Shown: positions 41,185 to 53,148, counted from the first letter of the stretch. The stretch: 60,000 nucleotides of DNA from Strigamia acuminata (GCA_949358305.1 OX442315.1:4156001-4216000), one strand, 5' to 3'. Notes: a model not told the origin generated them from the letters alone. A program made the numbers and translations.

Positions 41185-44100
41185 TTGGCAGAGGCACAGA
41201 TCAAAGAACGCATACAGACCGTTCCGAAGAAGGAGGAAAAAGTGACGTTAACGAGTATGCAAGTGAGAACGAAACCGGAGGTCGACATGGATTGGACGGA
41301 CCTTCCGTTCAATCTGGAGGTTGAGCCCCAGACATTACGCGTATTTCACTGCAATGTCACAAAAGCACATTGCGAAACTCTGTGTATGCTGCCAGTGGAG
41401 ATAGAAAACCAAAAATTGTTCGGTCTACTGGATTCAGGAGCGGATCGTTCATACATATCCGAAGATATAGTAAAGGACTTGGATATTGGAAAAAAGGTGG
41501 CACAAGTGAACGCGAACGTAGAATTGCTCACCGCCAACGGCTACGTCAAGCCGAAGGGCGTAGTTCGCATCATGATCGACTGGAAGGGGGGGAACCTGTC
41601 CCACCCCTTCATAGTCTTGCCATCCCACGACAAAGTATTCCTCCTAGGGATGGATATCATGGCGAAACTGAAAATTCAGCCAAACCCGATAACCCGTTCA
41701 TGGAACTGGATAAGTCCCGAGGGAGAACGGCCAGTCCCCGTGGTCCCCCAAAAATTGCTGGACGAAGCCAAGGACAAAGAGGAATACGGAAGAGGATTGC
41801 GAAAATTCGTCCAAGAGTACGATTTCGCAGCCTTCACTCTGGAATTACAAAGGAGTAACGTCGTGGACACTCTAGTCGAGGAGGCAGCACTGCGTATCAA
41901 CGAGGCATCGCTACTAAGGCGAGTGCTTCGAAAACATGAAAGAATTCTGACCAAGACACCTGGTCGAACGACGGAAGCAACCCACGAAACAGTCTTAACC
42001 ACAGACAAGCCGATTCGAGTGCCTTACAAGGGGATGAACCCCCAGAAAAGAGACATTGTGACGCAAATGTGCCAAGACATGCTCGACAAGGGCATAGTAA
42101 CGCAAGCCCTGGGCGAATACGCCATGCGGATCGTCCTGGTGACACGTCCAGGTTCGGAACCTCGACTATGCATCGATTATCGCCCCCTGAACGCGATAAC
42201 ATTTATAGACCCGATTCAGATGCCGTCTATAGACTCGATCCTCCGGGAACTGAGCCCATTTAAGTGGGTAACCACCATGGACTTGTCAAAGGGGTATTGG
42301 CAGGTGGAACTCAAACCCGAAGACAAACTGAAAACAGCTTTCTACTCCCCGATAGGAAGACTAATGTTCAACGTGATGCCGTTCGGGCTTGTAAATGCCC
42401 CGAGCACGTTCCAGAAATTGATCGAAAGCGTGTTGGGAGATATGCTTCACGACTTCGTGTGGGCGTATCTCGACGACATCATAATAACGTCGGACACATT
42501 CGAAGAGCATATAGACCACATCGACAGAGTGGTCTCTCGCCTAGCCAAGGCGGGACTCCACATCCATCCAGGGAAGAGCAAGTTTTGCAGAAAAGAGCTT
42601 GCCTTCCTAGGATACCGAATAGGAGTCGAGGGAATCGCGATTGACCCCGAAAAGGTTAAAGCAATAAACGGATTCCCCGCCCCCGAAGATATAAAAGGTG
42701 TCCAGAGATTTATGGGCATGGTCAATTTCTTCGGCCGACTACTCTCTGGTCTGGCTGAGGTGGCCGCGCCTATAACGGATCTCTTACGAACGGATAAAGA
42801 GTTTGAGTGGACGGTCCAGTGCGAGGCCGCATTTAGCACTATCAAGCAAATGCTGGCTGACGTCGAAAAGATGCCATTGCCGGACCTAAACCGACCGTTC
42901 GTGTTGCACACCGACGCGAGTAAAATCGGACTGGGTGCAGCCCTTCTGCAGACCCACGTGTACAACGGAATCTCGCAGGAAGTACCCTGTATGTTTATAA
43001 GCAGAAAAATACAGGGCGCGGAGAAAAATTACACGGCAACGGAACTAGAATGCCTAGCCGTAATTTGGGCAGTTCGGAAGTTTCGCGACTATCTGGAGTA
43101 CACGAACTTCGAGGTTCAGACAGATCACCAGGCACTAAGCTGGTTGATGAAGCTCAAGGAACCCTCCGGCCGACTCGCACGATGGCAACTGGAGTTAATG
43201 GCGTGCGATATAACAATTACGTACCGCCCCGGGAAGTACAATCATGTGGCCGACGCCCTCTCAAGAGCCCCAGCCTCTGACCCCCAAGGTCCAGACGACG
43301 ACGGCGAGGACGACACCCACCTCTTGTACTGCCCGACTCCACGGAGAATATGGCGTTTGCGAAAGGCGAACGAGCTACCAGTGATGGAGCCCGAGGATAG
43401 AACGTTTTGTGGGTTTTGGACTCGAACATACCAGCCAGCGGGGACGAACGATTCAACATCCGAAATTCAATCTCCGCCCCCCGGAGAAACCCACAAAACA
43501 CTACTACGCGCCTTCACAGCAAAAATTGAAGAAAAAACGCAATATGCTCCACCCACGAGACGTGAGTCCATCGAACACCAGGCAGCAGACGCAAAATGTC
43601 AAATTATAACACAATATTTGCTAAACAGCGAATTTCCGGAAGGGATGACAAACCCCCACCGCCGAAAACAGTTCGTCAAGGAGGCAACAAGCTACCTCAT
43701 AGATGATGAACTCCTGGTGAAATACCACCCGACGTTTCAAGATGACCTCAGCGAAGCGGGAAACTCGGTTAAAGTGGTCGTGCCGACATCACTACACACC
43801 CGACTGTTGTGGCTGATGCACGGACACCCGCTCGCCGGCCATTCTGGCGTGGCGAGGACCCTTTATCGAGTAAAACAACTTTTCTTCTGGCCGGGCGCGC
43901 GGCAAAAGATAACGAAATTTATCCGACACTGCCCCCGGTGCCAAGCGTGCAGACCGCGAGATAAAGTGGCCAGAAACGCCATGTCTCTCGGACCCTACGC
44001 ACCATTTGACTGCCTAAGCATAGACTTGATGGGCCCCAAGCCCACAACGGGAAACAAGAACATGTATATTCTCGTAATTATGGATGTGGCCACCCGATGG

Positions 44101-45216
44101 CCGGAGCTGTACGCCCTCGCGAAGCCCTCGGCTGAAAACATAGTCGAGTGCCTTTACGACGTGGCAATGCGATTTGGGTTTCCCAGAAAACTCATTTCGG
44201 ATAACGGCCCCCAATTCCGATCAAGAATATATAAGGACTTCTGTAGAAAATTTAAAATGGATGCATCAAACACCTCCACGTATAATCCTCAGACAAACCC
44301 AGTCGAGAGATTAAATAAAGACATAAAGTATGCGCTGACAGTATTCACCGATATTCACAATCGATGGGACGAATACCTGCGAGAAATCGCTTTCAGCATT
44401 CGCTCAACCGTGTCAAGAACACGCGAATTCTCACCGGCGTACCTCAACTTCGCCCGCGAATTAAGGATGCCATGGGACCCACGCGTTGCCGAAGCTGTTA
44501 ACGTATTAGACCCATCGAGCCCACATGAGTACGTGTGCCGGTTGGAACAGACTATATCCGACACATACCAGCATATGATGGCGCATATTTTCAACATGAG
44601 AGAGAGAATCGCAGATAAAGAAGGCGATCTCGCTTTCGCGAACTTTAAAGTGAATGATCTAGTGTGGAAGGAGGCACACACGTTGTCCAATGCAGCGAGG
44701 GGCATCGCCGCCGGTTTAGCCGACAAGAGGGACGGTCCCTATGTAATTGTGGCCGAACACGGCGGCAACGCATACCAACTGCGCCGCTTAGAGGACAACA
44801 AAAATTTTCAGTCGATACATGGCCGAGATTTAAGGCCATATCTGCCAGAGTTTCCCCAAGAAATCTGGCTGGAAGGTCAGACACACAGCGGCCAAGGGGG
44901 CACCGTGGTCGACACGTTCCAAAAAACAAATGAAGCTGAAAATATAACGAAGGACGAGGACGAATTCTTCGACGCCGAATCCCCAGCCGACGAGGCTCCA
45001 ACTCAGCCGGAGCAAGCAATTTCGGAGAGGGAGGAAGCAGAAGAATGTACTTCTGAAATGGAAAATAAAAAAATTAATAATGAGAAAAATGCCAACACAT
45101 CGGAGATGAACGAGCAAGTAGAGTCACGATCTACGAGCACGTCGAAAATCAACCTTCGACCACGACGAAGCGATAATCCGTTCATTCGGGACGGCAAAGT
45201 CGTGGGGAAGAACTAA
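41185..45216 (+). CDS. Pol of element B, unit 1 (PR-RT-RH-IN)
   Basis: 1,343 codons from 41185; the frame is really open from the slippery site at 41080. Protease (LDSGADRSY, LLGMDIM), reverse transcriptase (LCIDYRPLN, MPFGLVNAP, YLDDI), RNase H (HTDASKIG, TELECLA, TDHQALSW), integrase zinc finger (HGHP, H, CPRCQAC), core (SIDLMGP, ISDNGPQF, NPVERLN) and GPY module (RDGPYVIV), then an acidic tail with a basic end. No stops or frameshifts, and catalytic residues are present, so it is potentially functional. Closest relative in the window is Pol of element A, which shares the HMMAHI...GLADKR block before GPY. Confidence 0.96.
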   Translation: MAEAQIKERIQTVPKKEEKVTLTSMQVRTKPEVDMDWTDLPFNLEVEPQTLRVFHCNVTKAHCETLCMLPVEIENQKLFGLLDSGADRSYISEDIVKDLDIGKKVAQVNANVELLTANGYVKPKGVVRIMIDWKGGNLSHPFIVLPSHDKVFLLGMDIMAKLKIQPNPITRSWNWISPEGERPVPVVPQKLLDEAKDKEEYGRGLRKFVQEYDFAAFTLELQRSNVVDTLVEEAALRINEASLLRRVLRKHERILTKTPGRTTEATHETVLTTDKPIRVPYKGMNPQKRDIVTQMCQDMLDKGIVTQALGEYAMRIVLVTRPGSEPRLCIDYRPLNAITFIDPIQMPSIDSILRELSPFKWVTTMDLSKGYWQVELKPEDKLKTAFYSPIGRLMFNVMPFGLVNAPSTFQKLIESVLGDMLHDFVWAYLDDIIITSDTFEEHIDHIDRVVSRLAKAGLHIHPGKSKFCRKELAFLGYRIGVEGIAIDPEKVKAINGFPAPEDIKGVQRFMGMVNFFGRLLSGLAEVAAPITDLLRTDKEFEWTVQCEAAFSTIKQMLADVEKMPLPDLNRPFVLHTDASKIGLGAALLQTHVYNGISQEVPCMFISRKIQGAEKNYTATELECLAVIWAVRKFRDYLEYTNFEVQTDHQALSWLMKLKEPSGRLARWQLELMACDITITYRPGKYNHVADALSRAPASDPQGPDDDGEDDTHLLYCPTPRRIWRLRKANELPVMEPEDRTFCGFWTRTYQPAGTNDSTSEIQSPPPGETHKTLLRAFTAKIEEKTQYAPPTRRESIEHQAADAKCQIITQYLLNSEFPEGMTNPHRRKQFVKEATSYLIDDELLVKYHPTFQDDLSEAGNSVKVVVPTSLHTRLLWLMHGHPLAGHSGVARTLYRVKQLFFWPGARQKITKFIRHCPRCQACRPRDKVARNAMSLGPYAPFDCLSIDLMGPKPTTGNKNMYILVIMDVATRWPELYALAKPSAENIVECLYDVAMRFGFPRKLISDNGPQFRSRIYKDFCRKFKMDASNTSTYNPQTNPVERLNKDIKYALTVFTDIHNRWDEYLREIAFSIRSTVSRTREFSPAYLNFARELRMPWDPRVAEAVNVLDPSSPHEYVCRLEQTISDTYQHMMAHIFNMRERIADKEGDLAFANFKVNDLVWKEAHTLSNAARGIAAGLADKRDGPYVIVAEHGGNAYQLRRLEDNKNFQSIHGRDLRPYLPEFPQEIWLEGQTHSGQGGTVVDTFQKTNEAENITKDEDEFFDAESPADEAPTQPEQAISEREEAEECTSEMENKKINNEKNANTSEMNEQVESRSTSTSKINLRPRRSDNPFIRDGKVVGKN

Positions 45217-45596
45217 AAATAAAAGAAAATGTGATAACATGGAGCGGAGGCCTTGTAAAATAGAAAGATTTACTTACGAGAGCTGCTGCACATGTTGAGA
45301 CGCGAAAATTTGGCTAAGTCCAAACTTCGCAACGAATTGTCGCAGTCACCACTAACAGACGAGAAGTTATGACGTATCGGGCGACCACGTGACAACGAAA
45401 CCACGCGGTCGACCCCGTAGCGTCATTGCCAGCACGGCGGATCTCGCAAAATACGAGACGCGTTCGAGACCCACAATTCTCAGCGTCGATAGGCCCAGTT
45501 TCCGACTGTTTTTAACACGACGAGACGTGTTTTTTGCTTCTCCCCAAAGAGAAAACAAAGACCTCTCAAACAAAAACTTCTCTTTCCTAAATTGAA
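45217..45596 (+). other. Spacer between pol and ORF3 (element B, unit 1)
   Basis: 380 bp without a supported gene. A pyrimidine-rich stretch ending CTTCTCCCCAAAG near 45548 is a candidate splice acceptor for an ORF3 message. Recurs at 57252-57631. Confidence 0.4.
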
Positions 45597-48500
45597 ATGG
45601 CCGATCGACGCAACCCACGATTAGAGCCGAGCGCATCGTCGAGAGACGAGAGCGACGGCCTAATCGTAAATGCAGAAGAAGAATAGAATTGGGACGAACA
45701 ACCGCCGTTGCAGGTAAATTAGTGTGATTTCCCCAGAGAAATCACATAATTCTTTGAATCTGTTGCATCCAACCCAGATTGGAGCGTGACTTGTGACTGA
45801 TATATTTCTTTCTGTTTTATTGTTGATTTAAGGCTGGCTAAAAAACCCGAGAGTGGACCCAGATTCACCTCGGAGTCAAGGCCGCCAAAAAACTAGAACA
45901 AAGGAAGTGTTCGCGGAATGGCGTCGTGGCAAACCAAAACCAAAACTAAAGGTTTTCTTTCTTTTAAATTTAAACATCGTAATAAATTAAAATACGATTA
46001 GAGTTAAAATAAAAAAGTTTAACGTAAAATTAAAATTTAACGATCGGTTTTGCCTGCGACCCCTTCCTAAAAGCGGATCACCTGAGTTCAAAAGTAGTGT
46101 TGGATCAGCGCTACGACGGCGGAGATCATCGCAGAACTGCGAAACAAGAAAATAAGACCGACGGCCGCAACAAAAGAAAGGAGCTGCTGCCACCGTCGAT
46201 CTTGAGCATATTTCTGATCCCCATCGTTAACTGGGATTTATTATATTAATCTTGTGATCTAAAATTATTCAGGTCGACCCGCTAGAATCGTGGGACGCCC
46301 TGCCTCCGACGGCGTCAACCGCCAACAACATCTTTCGCGGAGCCCTGCCGATTTACCTGCGGCAGGCCTATCCTGCGGAGACCAGCGCCTGGAAGATTCG
46401 ATTGATGTATTCCAGGACCCTCGAAGAAAAATTCGAGCGATCGAAAACGCTGGTCGAGTGCATGACGAAGGAGATGAGGGAGCGAGTGGGGCCGCGGATC
46501 CCACCCGATGCGGATCCGCCGAGCCCCGTTTACTCCGGGTATCTGGAAGAGGCTTACCCAGGCACGGTGGCCGAGTTGCACACCTCCCACAGGTGGCGCG
46601 AGGCCCCGACCTTGGCAGCCCGCCAGAGAATAGTGGACGACGAGATCAAACGCTTAAAGCGCACCGAGACTCACGGAGTAACCCGAGTTCTCGAGAGAAA
46701 CGGTTTCTCCCCCGAAGAAATCCGTAGATGGCTTCGCGACATCGAAGAAGATCATCTGACACCCAGATGGATACCGCCGGCGAATTTTACGGCCACGCAG
46801 TCTGAGATGTGGCAGTTATACCACGCTGGTATCCTGGGAAGTCGCCGCCATCACAGAAGATCGAAGCGTCCGGCGGAGTCCGCTCCACGCGGACCCGCAC
46901 GAAGAAGACAGGCCGTCTCCCCAATAGAGGCCGGCCCGTCAACGAGTCGCGACTACCGCAGCCGCTCGAGCAGCTCCAGTTCCCGAACTCGAGTTGTCGT
47001 GCGCTCGGAGTGTCGCCGAGTAGTAACGCTCGAACCTGCCTCGCCAGACGACGCGCGGGCTGAGCGAACAGTCGAATCTTCCGCCCACTGGGCTGCGAGG
47101 ACCGAGACACACCAAGATCGAGGAAAGAAAAGATCCTCGTTGTTTATGGCGATTACCACACAATCGTCAGATCAATCCTCGTCGCGACGAACCGTCTCAT
47201 CACACCAGAGACCGGATTCCCCGTCGGACGTCCCCCAGAGGACGGTCCAACGAAGATCCGTCGCGGCCAACACCAGAAGGAACCGGAAACGCAAAGTACG
47301 TCAGAAGATGCGTGCACAATCCCTGATAGCCAAGGGATTAGAGAAGGAGCGAGAGATGGCCGCCGCGAAAAGGTCCGAACCCCAGAGTCTCGGACCCACG
47401 GCTGGGCCATCCAGGCTCCAAGCGGAGATCGACTTGGGAGAATTGACGGAGGAACAATTGTCCCAAGATGAGTCGGATAAGGATGGACCGGTTACGAAGC
47501 AGGATCTGGCCGTGGCTTTGAAGAACGCCTTCCGAGGATACGCGGCCAACCGGCCGTCGAGCTCAACACCGGCTGTGCCAACCGCGCTTGTGCCCCCACA
47601 GGTGCAACCGCGATGGCCGCCACTCCTCGAGGGTACAAACCCAGCCGTGACCGCGTGGACTCCTCCCCGGATGATTCCGGTGGGAGATCCAACTCCGAAA
47701 CGGGTCAGATACGATGACTTACCCGGGTTGGGCCGTCCACCATCACCCCCAACACCGCGCGTGTATCGACCTCATCGCAACGCCGAGTGGTACGCACAGC
47801 GGGAGATGGACGCCCGGTGCCGGCGTGAAGCGGCCTATCCTCCACTCAGCGAGCTACGGGAATATCTGGCCGAATACGAGAACCCCGCGATTGCCGAGTT
47901 GGCCATACGACAGGCCGACGCCGCCCAGACTCACCACATCAATTGGGCGATCGAACAGATGCGGACGCTGTCACAACAATTCAGTGACAATCCGGACCGC
48001 GCTCACCCCTGCCATCGGAGCAGTTTGAATTTGGCCGTGACGAACGTCTTGGCCCAGCTGTTGTCCCTGGGCGTCTTCTTGGACAGTCGGCAGGCTATGG
48101 CGGCCTGGACAATCGTCGACCGTGAGGGAGTTCACCTTCCTCGGGCGTTGTACCAGGTGTGGGCCGGATGGACTCCTGAGCCCGCCTCGCTGCGCTTCGA
48201 CCTGGCCAGAAATACAGAAAACCCAGGCCTACAGTTTTCAAAGATGCGTTCGTTAGCATTCCGCTACCGGAACCCCGGAGTCCACCCTTCCTTGTTGCGA
48301 ACAATTCGGGAGGCTCCGGAGATACCAGGAACGGCAGCAAGCCTCCCACAGGCCATCGAGACCGCCCCCCCAGAGGCGGCGGTCCAACCATACATACCGA
48401 CCCCAAAGCCGGTATTCCCGAAGGAGAAGCGGTACGCGAATCGACCCAAATTGATTCCGAAACGCTCCAACCGAGGACCGCGAACTCCTCCGCTGCCCTC

Positions 48501-49059
48501 TCCTTCACCACCAGCGGCAGAGCTGGCCGCTCTTGCAACAGAGCCGGCTACGCCACCGTTGGAGAGTCCAATGGAGATTCCACTTCCTCCATCGCCTCCG
48601 CCGCCCCCAGCAGCGCAGCTTTACTTGAGGTTGGGAGTGGAATACCCATTCCTCCAGATGTCGGAGTTAACGCGACAACGCATCATTGACTCCGATGATC
48701 ACGGCGAGTCGATCCTCAAATGGCTGAACAGAGAGGCCCGATCCACCATGGACGCCGTCTTCCATCGCCGTATCCTACGGGCCCACAGGAAACCCGGATC
48801 GAGCGCCGAGTCGCGAAGGATTCGGCTCGTTCCAGACCGATTCCCTGCATCTACCCGGATTTGGATCCATGAGCGTACGGGGTTGATTGGCGAGCCAGTC
48901 GGCGGTCACCCGCAGTACTTCATCAACGAGCGACAAAATCCTGCGGATCTGACAACCTCTCTACCCCCGGATTTACCACCGCCGCCACCGGCTGTGCCAC
49001 CGGTTATCCTCCGCCCATGCAGAGGTGTATTGCCGGCGCTCCGCAGAGGAGAACGATAA
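45597..49059 (+). pseudogene. Spliced ORF3 of element B, unit 1 (stop in exon 1)
   Basis: Third gene, function unknown. Exon 1 (45597-45713, 39 codons) ends at CAG|GTAAAT; intron 45714-46272 (559 nt); exon 2 starts after TATTCAG at 46273 in phase 0 and is open for 928 codons to TGA at 49057-49059. Exon 1 has a TAG at 45684-45686 where unit 2 reads GAG, so this copy would need another start (ATG at 46405). Features of exon 2: Ser/Arg-rich basic N-terminal half, motif ATQSEMWQLYHAG, block LPRALYQVW...LRFDLARNT, Pro-rich segments (PPLPSPSPP, PLPPSPPPPP) and a C-terminal EYPFLQMSELTR domain. No signal peptide or membrane helix. Distant homologue of ORF3 of element A in the same position and exon layout. 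Confidence 0.75.
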
Positions 49060-49089
49060 AATTTGAGATCGCTCCGATCCGAGATCGAA

Positions 49090-49104
49090 GCTGGAGGAGG
49101 GACG
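49090..49104 (+). other. Polypurine tract of element B
   Basis: Purine-rich GGAGGAGGGACG directly before the middle LTR at 49105; expected plus-strand primer. Confidence 0.65.
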
Positions 49105-49924
49105 TGTGGTGACCCAGTTGGATAAGTGTCCCCCCAGGGCGGATACTTGTCCTCTGAGTCACTATGATTGAAGAGTCGTTCCCCCCGAGTTGGCTCCACC
49201 TCCCCATGGCAGGTGTGTGCCCCGAGGGGGAGGAAGCGGTTGGTGGTCAGCCCCCATTGGTTGATCGCCGGCCCTTCACCCCACTGCATAAAAGGCTGTG
49301 TTTCCCGCCTAAAGTCAGAACTTACACAAACGACACCAAGAACACAGCAACTACCTCACCGTCAGGCCAACTTCAACTACAAGTTAGGATTGATCGAGGA
49401 TCGCTGAGTAAAGTGCAAACTGTAACTCTCACGAAGTCACTTGCGAGCTATTCCTGCGAAAGCACGAGAATAGCCCTTGTGAAATCACCCAGAATAATCG
49501 CCCAGACGATTATTCGCCGAAGTAAGTGTCCGAGTGCTTTGTAGGGAACCCCAAAGTTCCTAGACGAGGCCTCCGAGACGCTAAACCAAACCCTAGACAA
49601 CAGGCACGGATAGAAGACTCGAGAGAGCATTCCACCGCGTCCGTGACGACGAATCCGTGACGAATTTACGACAACTCGAGACGCCGCCTTTGTTCCGCCG
49701 ACCACGCGGAACCGACGACGCCATCTTGAGAAATCCATTGTTCGACGCTGACCACGTCGACTCTAGAATTATTACTGAGTGTATTTTAAAGGCATAAAGC
49801 CTGGTGAATAAATTACCTGTTTATTTACATACATTTGGTATTCATTTGGGTATTTGCTTAATTGATCACAGGTAAAGTATTACACGTTAGCGCTATTTAA
49901 ACCTATACAAAGTAGGACGCGACA
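49105..49924 (+). repeat. Middle LTR shared by both element B units
   Basis: 820 bp; I saw no difference from 37070-37889 by eye. It serves as the 3' LTR of unit 1 and the 5' LTR of unit 2, and is followed by the same primer-binding site at 49927. Confidence 0.95.
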
Positions 49925-50007
49925 CGTGGGGGCCTGTCCGGGATTTAGAAATAAATCTCAAATCTGAACTTGTGATCTCTCAATAAGATAACCCAAATCG
50001 AAAGAAA

Positions 50008-53000
50008 ATGTCAGACAAAGACGAACAATCCACGTCTGAAACCGAGCAGAGAATGCCCGAGAAGGGAAAAAGGACCTCCGACTACCACCTAAGGTCGGAT
50101 GGTCCCGTCCCGGAAATGTCCGCAAAGGCGAAAGCCCGAGCGAATAAAAGGAGAGCGAAGGCGCAGAAAGAGGAGCAAGCTGCATCGCTCGCGGCCCTAG
50201 ACGGGCCAGAGCGAGAGCGGGTTCCCTTGAATATGCAACCCTTCGAAGATACCGATCCGGAAGCCATAGAAAATCGAGAAGAAATTCGCGACGTATCGCC
50301 GGGACGAGTATCGATATTAATGACCGAGGAGACGAATGAAGCTCCGAGAAAAACGGTCACGGTCGGCACAAACCCATCGCCACCAACGGCTCAGACGTCC
50401 GTAGAGCAAACCCCACGGAAAAACGACGGCGGGACCCCGATAACCCCCCGAGTTACGGCGAGTCCTGCAGTTGTTTCCTTCGAAGTATCTCACCTAATTC
50501 GGTTGACGCAGCAAGCTGCCCAACTAAAAGCGATGATAGACATCCCAGTAGGAACATCAGTCTGGGAATCAATTACTCTACTCACGGACGCTATCTGCGC
50601 GGCACAAGCCCCGACGCCGGTCGCAAGACCAGCAGCGGAGACGCCCATGCCCCAGGTAACGCCCAGTGACACCGGAGGTTTCGCGCCAGACCCCAACCGA
50701 GCACTTCAACAATCCAGAGAGAAGGCCCGCGAAGAAGCCAGACAAGAAGCGACTAATCGCCAACGAAGACTGAGCGCAGAGCGGCGAGAACTCTGGAAGG
50801 AAGAGGAAGAAAGGGAGCAACGCGAGAGAAGAACCACCGAGAGAACAGAGAAACTGGTCCGAAAAATGAGGGAAGAACGAGAAGCTAAAATTCGAAAAGA
50901 ATGGAACGCCACGGTAGAAGGGCGACATCGAGAAGCTCAAGAGTACGAGGACCAATTTCAAGTGCTCGTAGCTCAAAGAAAAGCAGAAAAGCTACAAATG
51001 TTGCGAGAAGAAGCCATTTTACAACATCAGAAATGGGAAGAGCAACATCGCGAGAGGTTGAGAGAAGAAGAAGCCAGAAAAGAAAAAGAACAGTTCCTGA
51101 AAGAGAAAGAGGAATGGGACCGAGTCAGATGGACCGAAGAGTACAAAGCAAAGAAACAAGCCATAATAGATGAGCAAAAAAGATGGGAAGCCGAAAACTG
51201 GGAGAAAGAAACAGAAAAGTTCCAAAAAGAGTACGAACAAGGTGTCTCGGACAGGAAGAAAAGGGAAGAAAACCCGAAACGAAAGTCAGAACCCCCAAGC
51301 GGCTCTGATACCGACACAGGAGAAGATGCAGCAAAGCCGGCAAAAACGGCAAAAAGGGGAAAATCACAAAAGAGAGACGGATCGGTCCCAAAAACAAAAG
51401 ACCGTCACCCCTCAAAAAGATCCGAGACGGAGGCAGCCATCGACGCGTTACTCGAAAAGAAAAACGCAAATAAAAACCGGGAACGCCCCGAAAGCGAGGA
51501 AAACAGATGGCATTCTTTGTACGAGAACAACGACGGAGAGGAGCCGCCGCCATCCGGAGGCTCGAAACAGAAGAAGGCTGGCGGAGAGACCCCACCGAGA
51601 GGGCCGAGGTTTCACCCCCAAGGAGATCCCTCCGAGCCCTCCGATTCTTCGGACGACGACCACCCGAGTCGACCGTCTACAGGGAGGAGTCAAGAAGGCA
51701 GCGATGGGCACCGGTCGAACCGGCCGAATGCTTCAGACCGCTCCTCCCGGAGCTCCAACCCTCGTTCAGAGGAAGGGAACTTTCAGGACTCATCTGGCCG
51801 ACATTACACGATGTCTGAGCTAGGCCGAGCCCTGCTGAACTCTTTCAGAAGAGAAGGAATCGATCTAGGCCATCCAGGCGACGAACATAATCGCGCTGGA
51901 GAGAGGGTTAAGCGCAAATATGGCGTACGAAACGAACCAAGCAGTGAAGCCACGGGTAACATCCGCTGGCAACACTATATTCAAACGCGGTTTGACGGTT
52001 CGTGGAAGGCCGGAGACCGCTTCCTGGACGAAGTAATGCGTATCAAGAAAGCGACAAAAGCCACCGTCGCCGACATGCTAACCCACGGGCTAGTGGAGCT
52101 AACTACGGGGTCAGCTCGAGAATGGTACCAGGGACTAAAAAACCCAACCTGGGACGATTTTCTCGTCCGTTTCGATCTCCGATACGGCGAGACTCCAGAC
52201 GAGATCAGTAACAAATTACGTGGTCTACGACAAGCCCCAGGAGAAACATTAGCCGACTACGACGCCCGAGCGAAACTCCTGTTTGCAAGAGCGCCGTATG
52301 AAATAAACCCCGCTGGTTTTACGATGATCTTTTACGGAGGATTATCAGCCCACTCGCAAAGAATTCTGCTAGACATGCGTGCACCCCGCACTGGCGATTA
52401 CCAAGATGTCAGTAACTATCTTCTAACAAACACGTTAGAAATAGAACAGCGGTATTATGCCACTCTGCCCCCGGAGGAAGCTGAAGCACACGAGAAACGG
52501 TTGCAGACGAGCGCCGAACGTCACAAGACCTCAGAGAAATTAATGAGGCCAAGTGAATATTTGAGCGGCATCATGAGTCTCGCCGAGGCCTCCTTCGGAC
52601 GAATGCTGACACCTAAGGCAGGCAGTATCCTTCCAGCCAACCCAATAGCTGCCCCAAAAAAAGCACCGGCAGCGATGGCGATGCAGGTGACCTCGACGGA
52701 CTCCACCCAGATGGAGAAAGTCGAAGAGACAACACCTCTCGCCACGGCTAAAGAAGAGGAGCCAGCATCGAGCGACGAGGAAGCCCTAAATGAGCACCTC
52801 GAAAACTTATCGACGGGATGCGACGATCAAGGTCCCTATTTGCACCATGCACACCGGGCCTTGGCAATCACACAATTCAGAGCACACGTGCAGGCGACAA
52901 AAGCGAGAGGAGCATTGGGAGGAAAAAGACGATTCCCGACGCCCTTCGTCCCGAAAAAACCGGGATTCACTCCCACAGGGGATAAAAGTAACATCAAATG

Positions 53001-53148
53001 TTACAGCTGTGGAGAATACGGCCACTACTCAGATAGATGTGAGAAAACCGTCAAAGAAAAGGACATCATGCAAACCATGATGAAAATGATGATGGAGTTA
53101 AAAACTGATCTGGCAAAAAACTTCCAAGCGCAGGCGTCGCCGAAATAA
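50008..53148 (+). CDS. Gag of element B, unit 2
   Basis: Same 1,046-residue translation as 37973-41113, shifted by 12,035 bp. All features listed there (coiled coil, capsid-like domain, CCHC knuckle) are kept and no lesions are present. Confidence 0.93.
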   Translation: MSDKDEQSTSETEQRMPEKGKRTSDYHLRSDGPVPEMSAKAKARANKRRAKAQKEEQAASLAALDGPERERVPLNMQPFEDTDPEAIENREEIRDVSPGRVSILMTEETNEAPRKTVTVGTNPSPPTAQTSVEQTPRKNDGGTPITPRVTASPAVVSFEVSHLIRLTQQAAQLKAMIDIPVGTSVWESITLLTDAICAAQAPTPVARPAAETPMPQVTPSDTGGFAPDPNRALQQSREKAREEARQEATNRQRRLSAERRELWKEEEEREQRERRTTERTEKLVRKMREEREAKIRKEWNATVEGRHREAQEYEDQFQVLVAQRKAEKLQMLREEAILQHQKWEEQHRERLREEEARKEKEQFLKEKEEWDRVRWTEEYKAKKQAIIDEQKRWEAENWEKETEKFQKEYEQGVSDRKKREENPKRKSEPPSGSDTDTGEDAAKPAKTAKRGKSQKRDGSVPKTKDRHPSKRSETEAAIDALLEKKNANKNRERPESEENRWHSLYENNDGEEPPPSGGSKQKKAGGETPPRGPRFHPQGDPSEPSDSSDDDHPSRPSTGRSQEGSDGHRSNRPNASDRSSRSSNPRSEEGNFQDSSGRHYTMSELGRALLNSFRREGIDLGHPGDEHNRAGERVKRKYGVRNEPSSEATGNIRWQHYIQTRFDGSWKAGDRFLDEVMRIKKATKATVADMLTHGLVELTTGSAREWYQGLKNPTWDDFLVRFDLRYGETPDEISNKLRGLRQAPGETLADYDARAKLLFARAPYEINPAGFTMIFYGGLSAHSQRILLDMRAPRTGDYQDVSNYLLTNTLEIEQRYYATLPPEEAEAHEKRLQTSAERHKTSEKLMRPSEYLSGIMSLAEASFGRMLTPKAGSILPANPIAAPKKAPAAMAMQVTSTDSTQMEKVEETTPLATAKEEEPASSDEEALNEHLENLSTGCDDQGPYLHHAHRALAITQFRAHVQATKARGALGGKRRFPTPFVPKKPGFTPTGDKSNIKCYSCGEYGHYSDRCEKTVKEKDIMQTMMKMMMELKTDLAKNFQAQASPK
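53115..53121 (+). promoter_or_regulatory. -1 frameshift heptamer A AAA AAC (element B, unit 2)
   Basis: Copy of the heptamer at 41080-41086, with the same codon phase. Confidence 0.8.
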
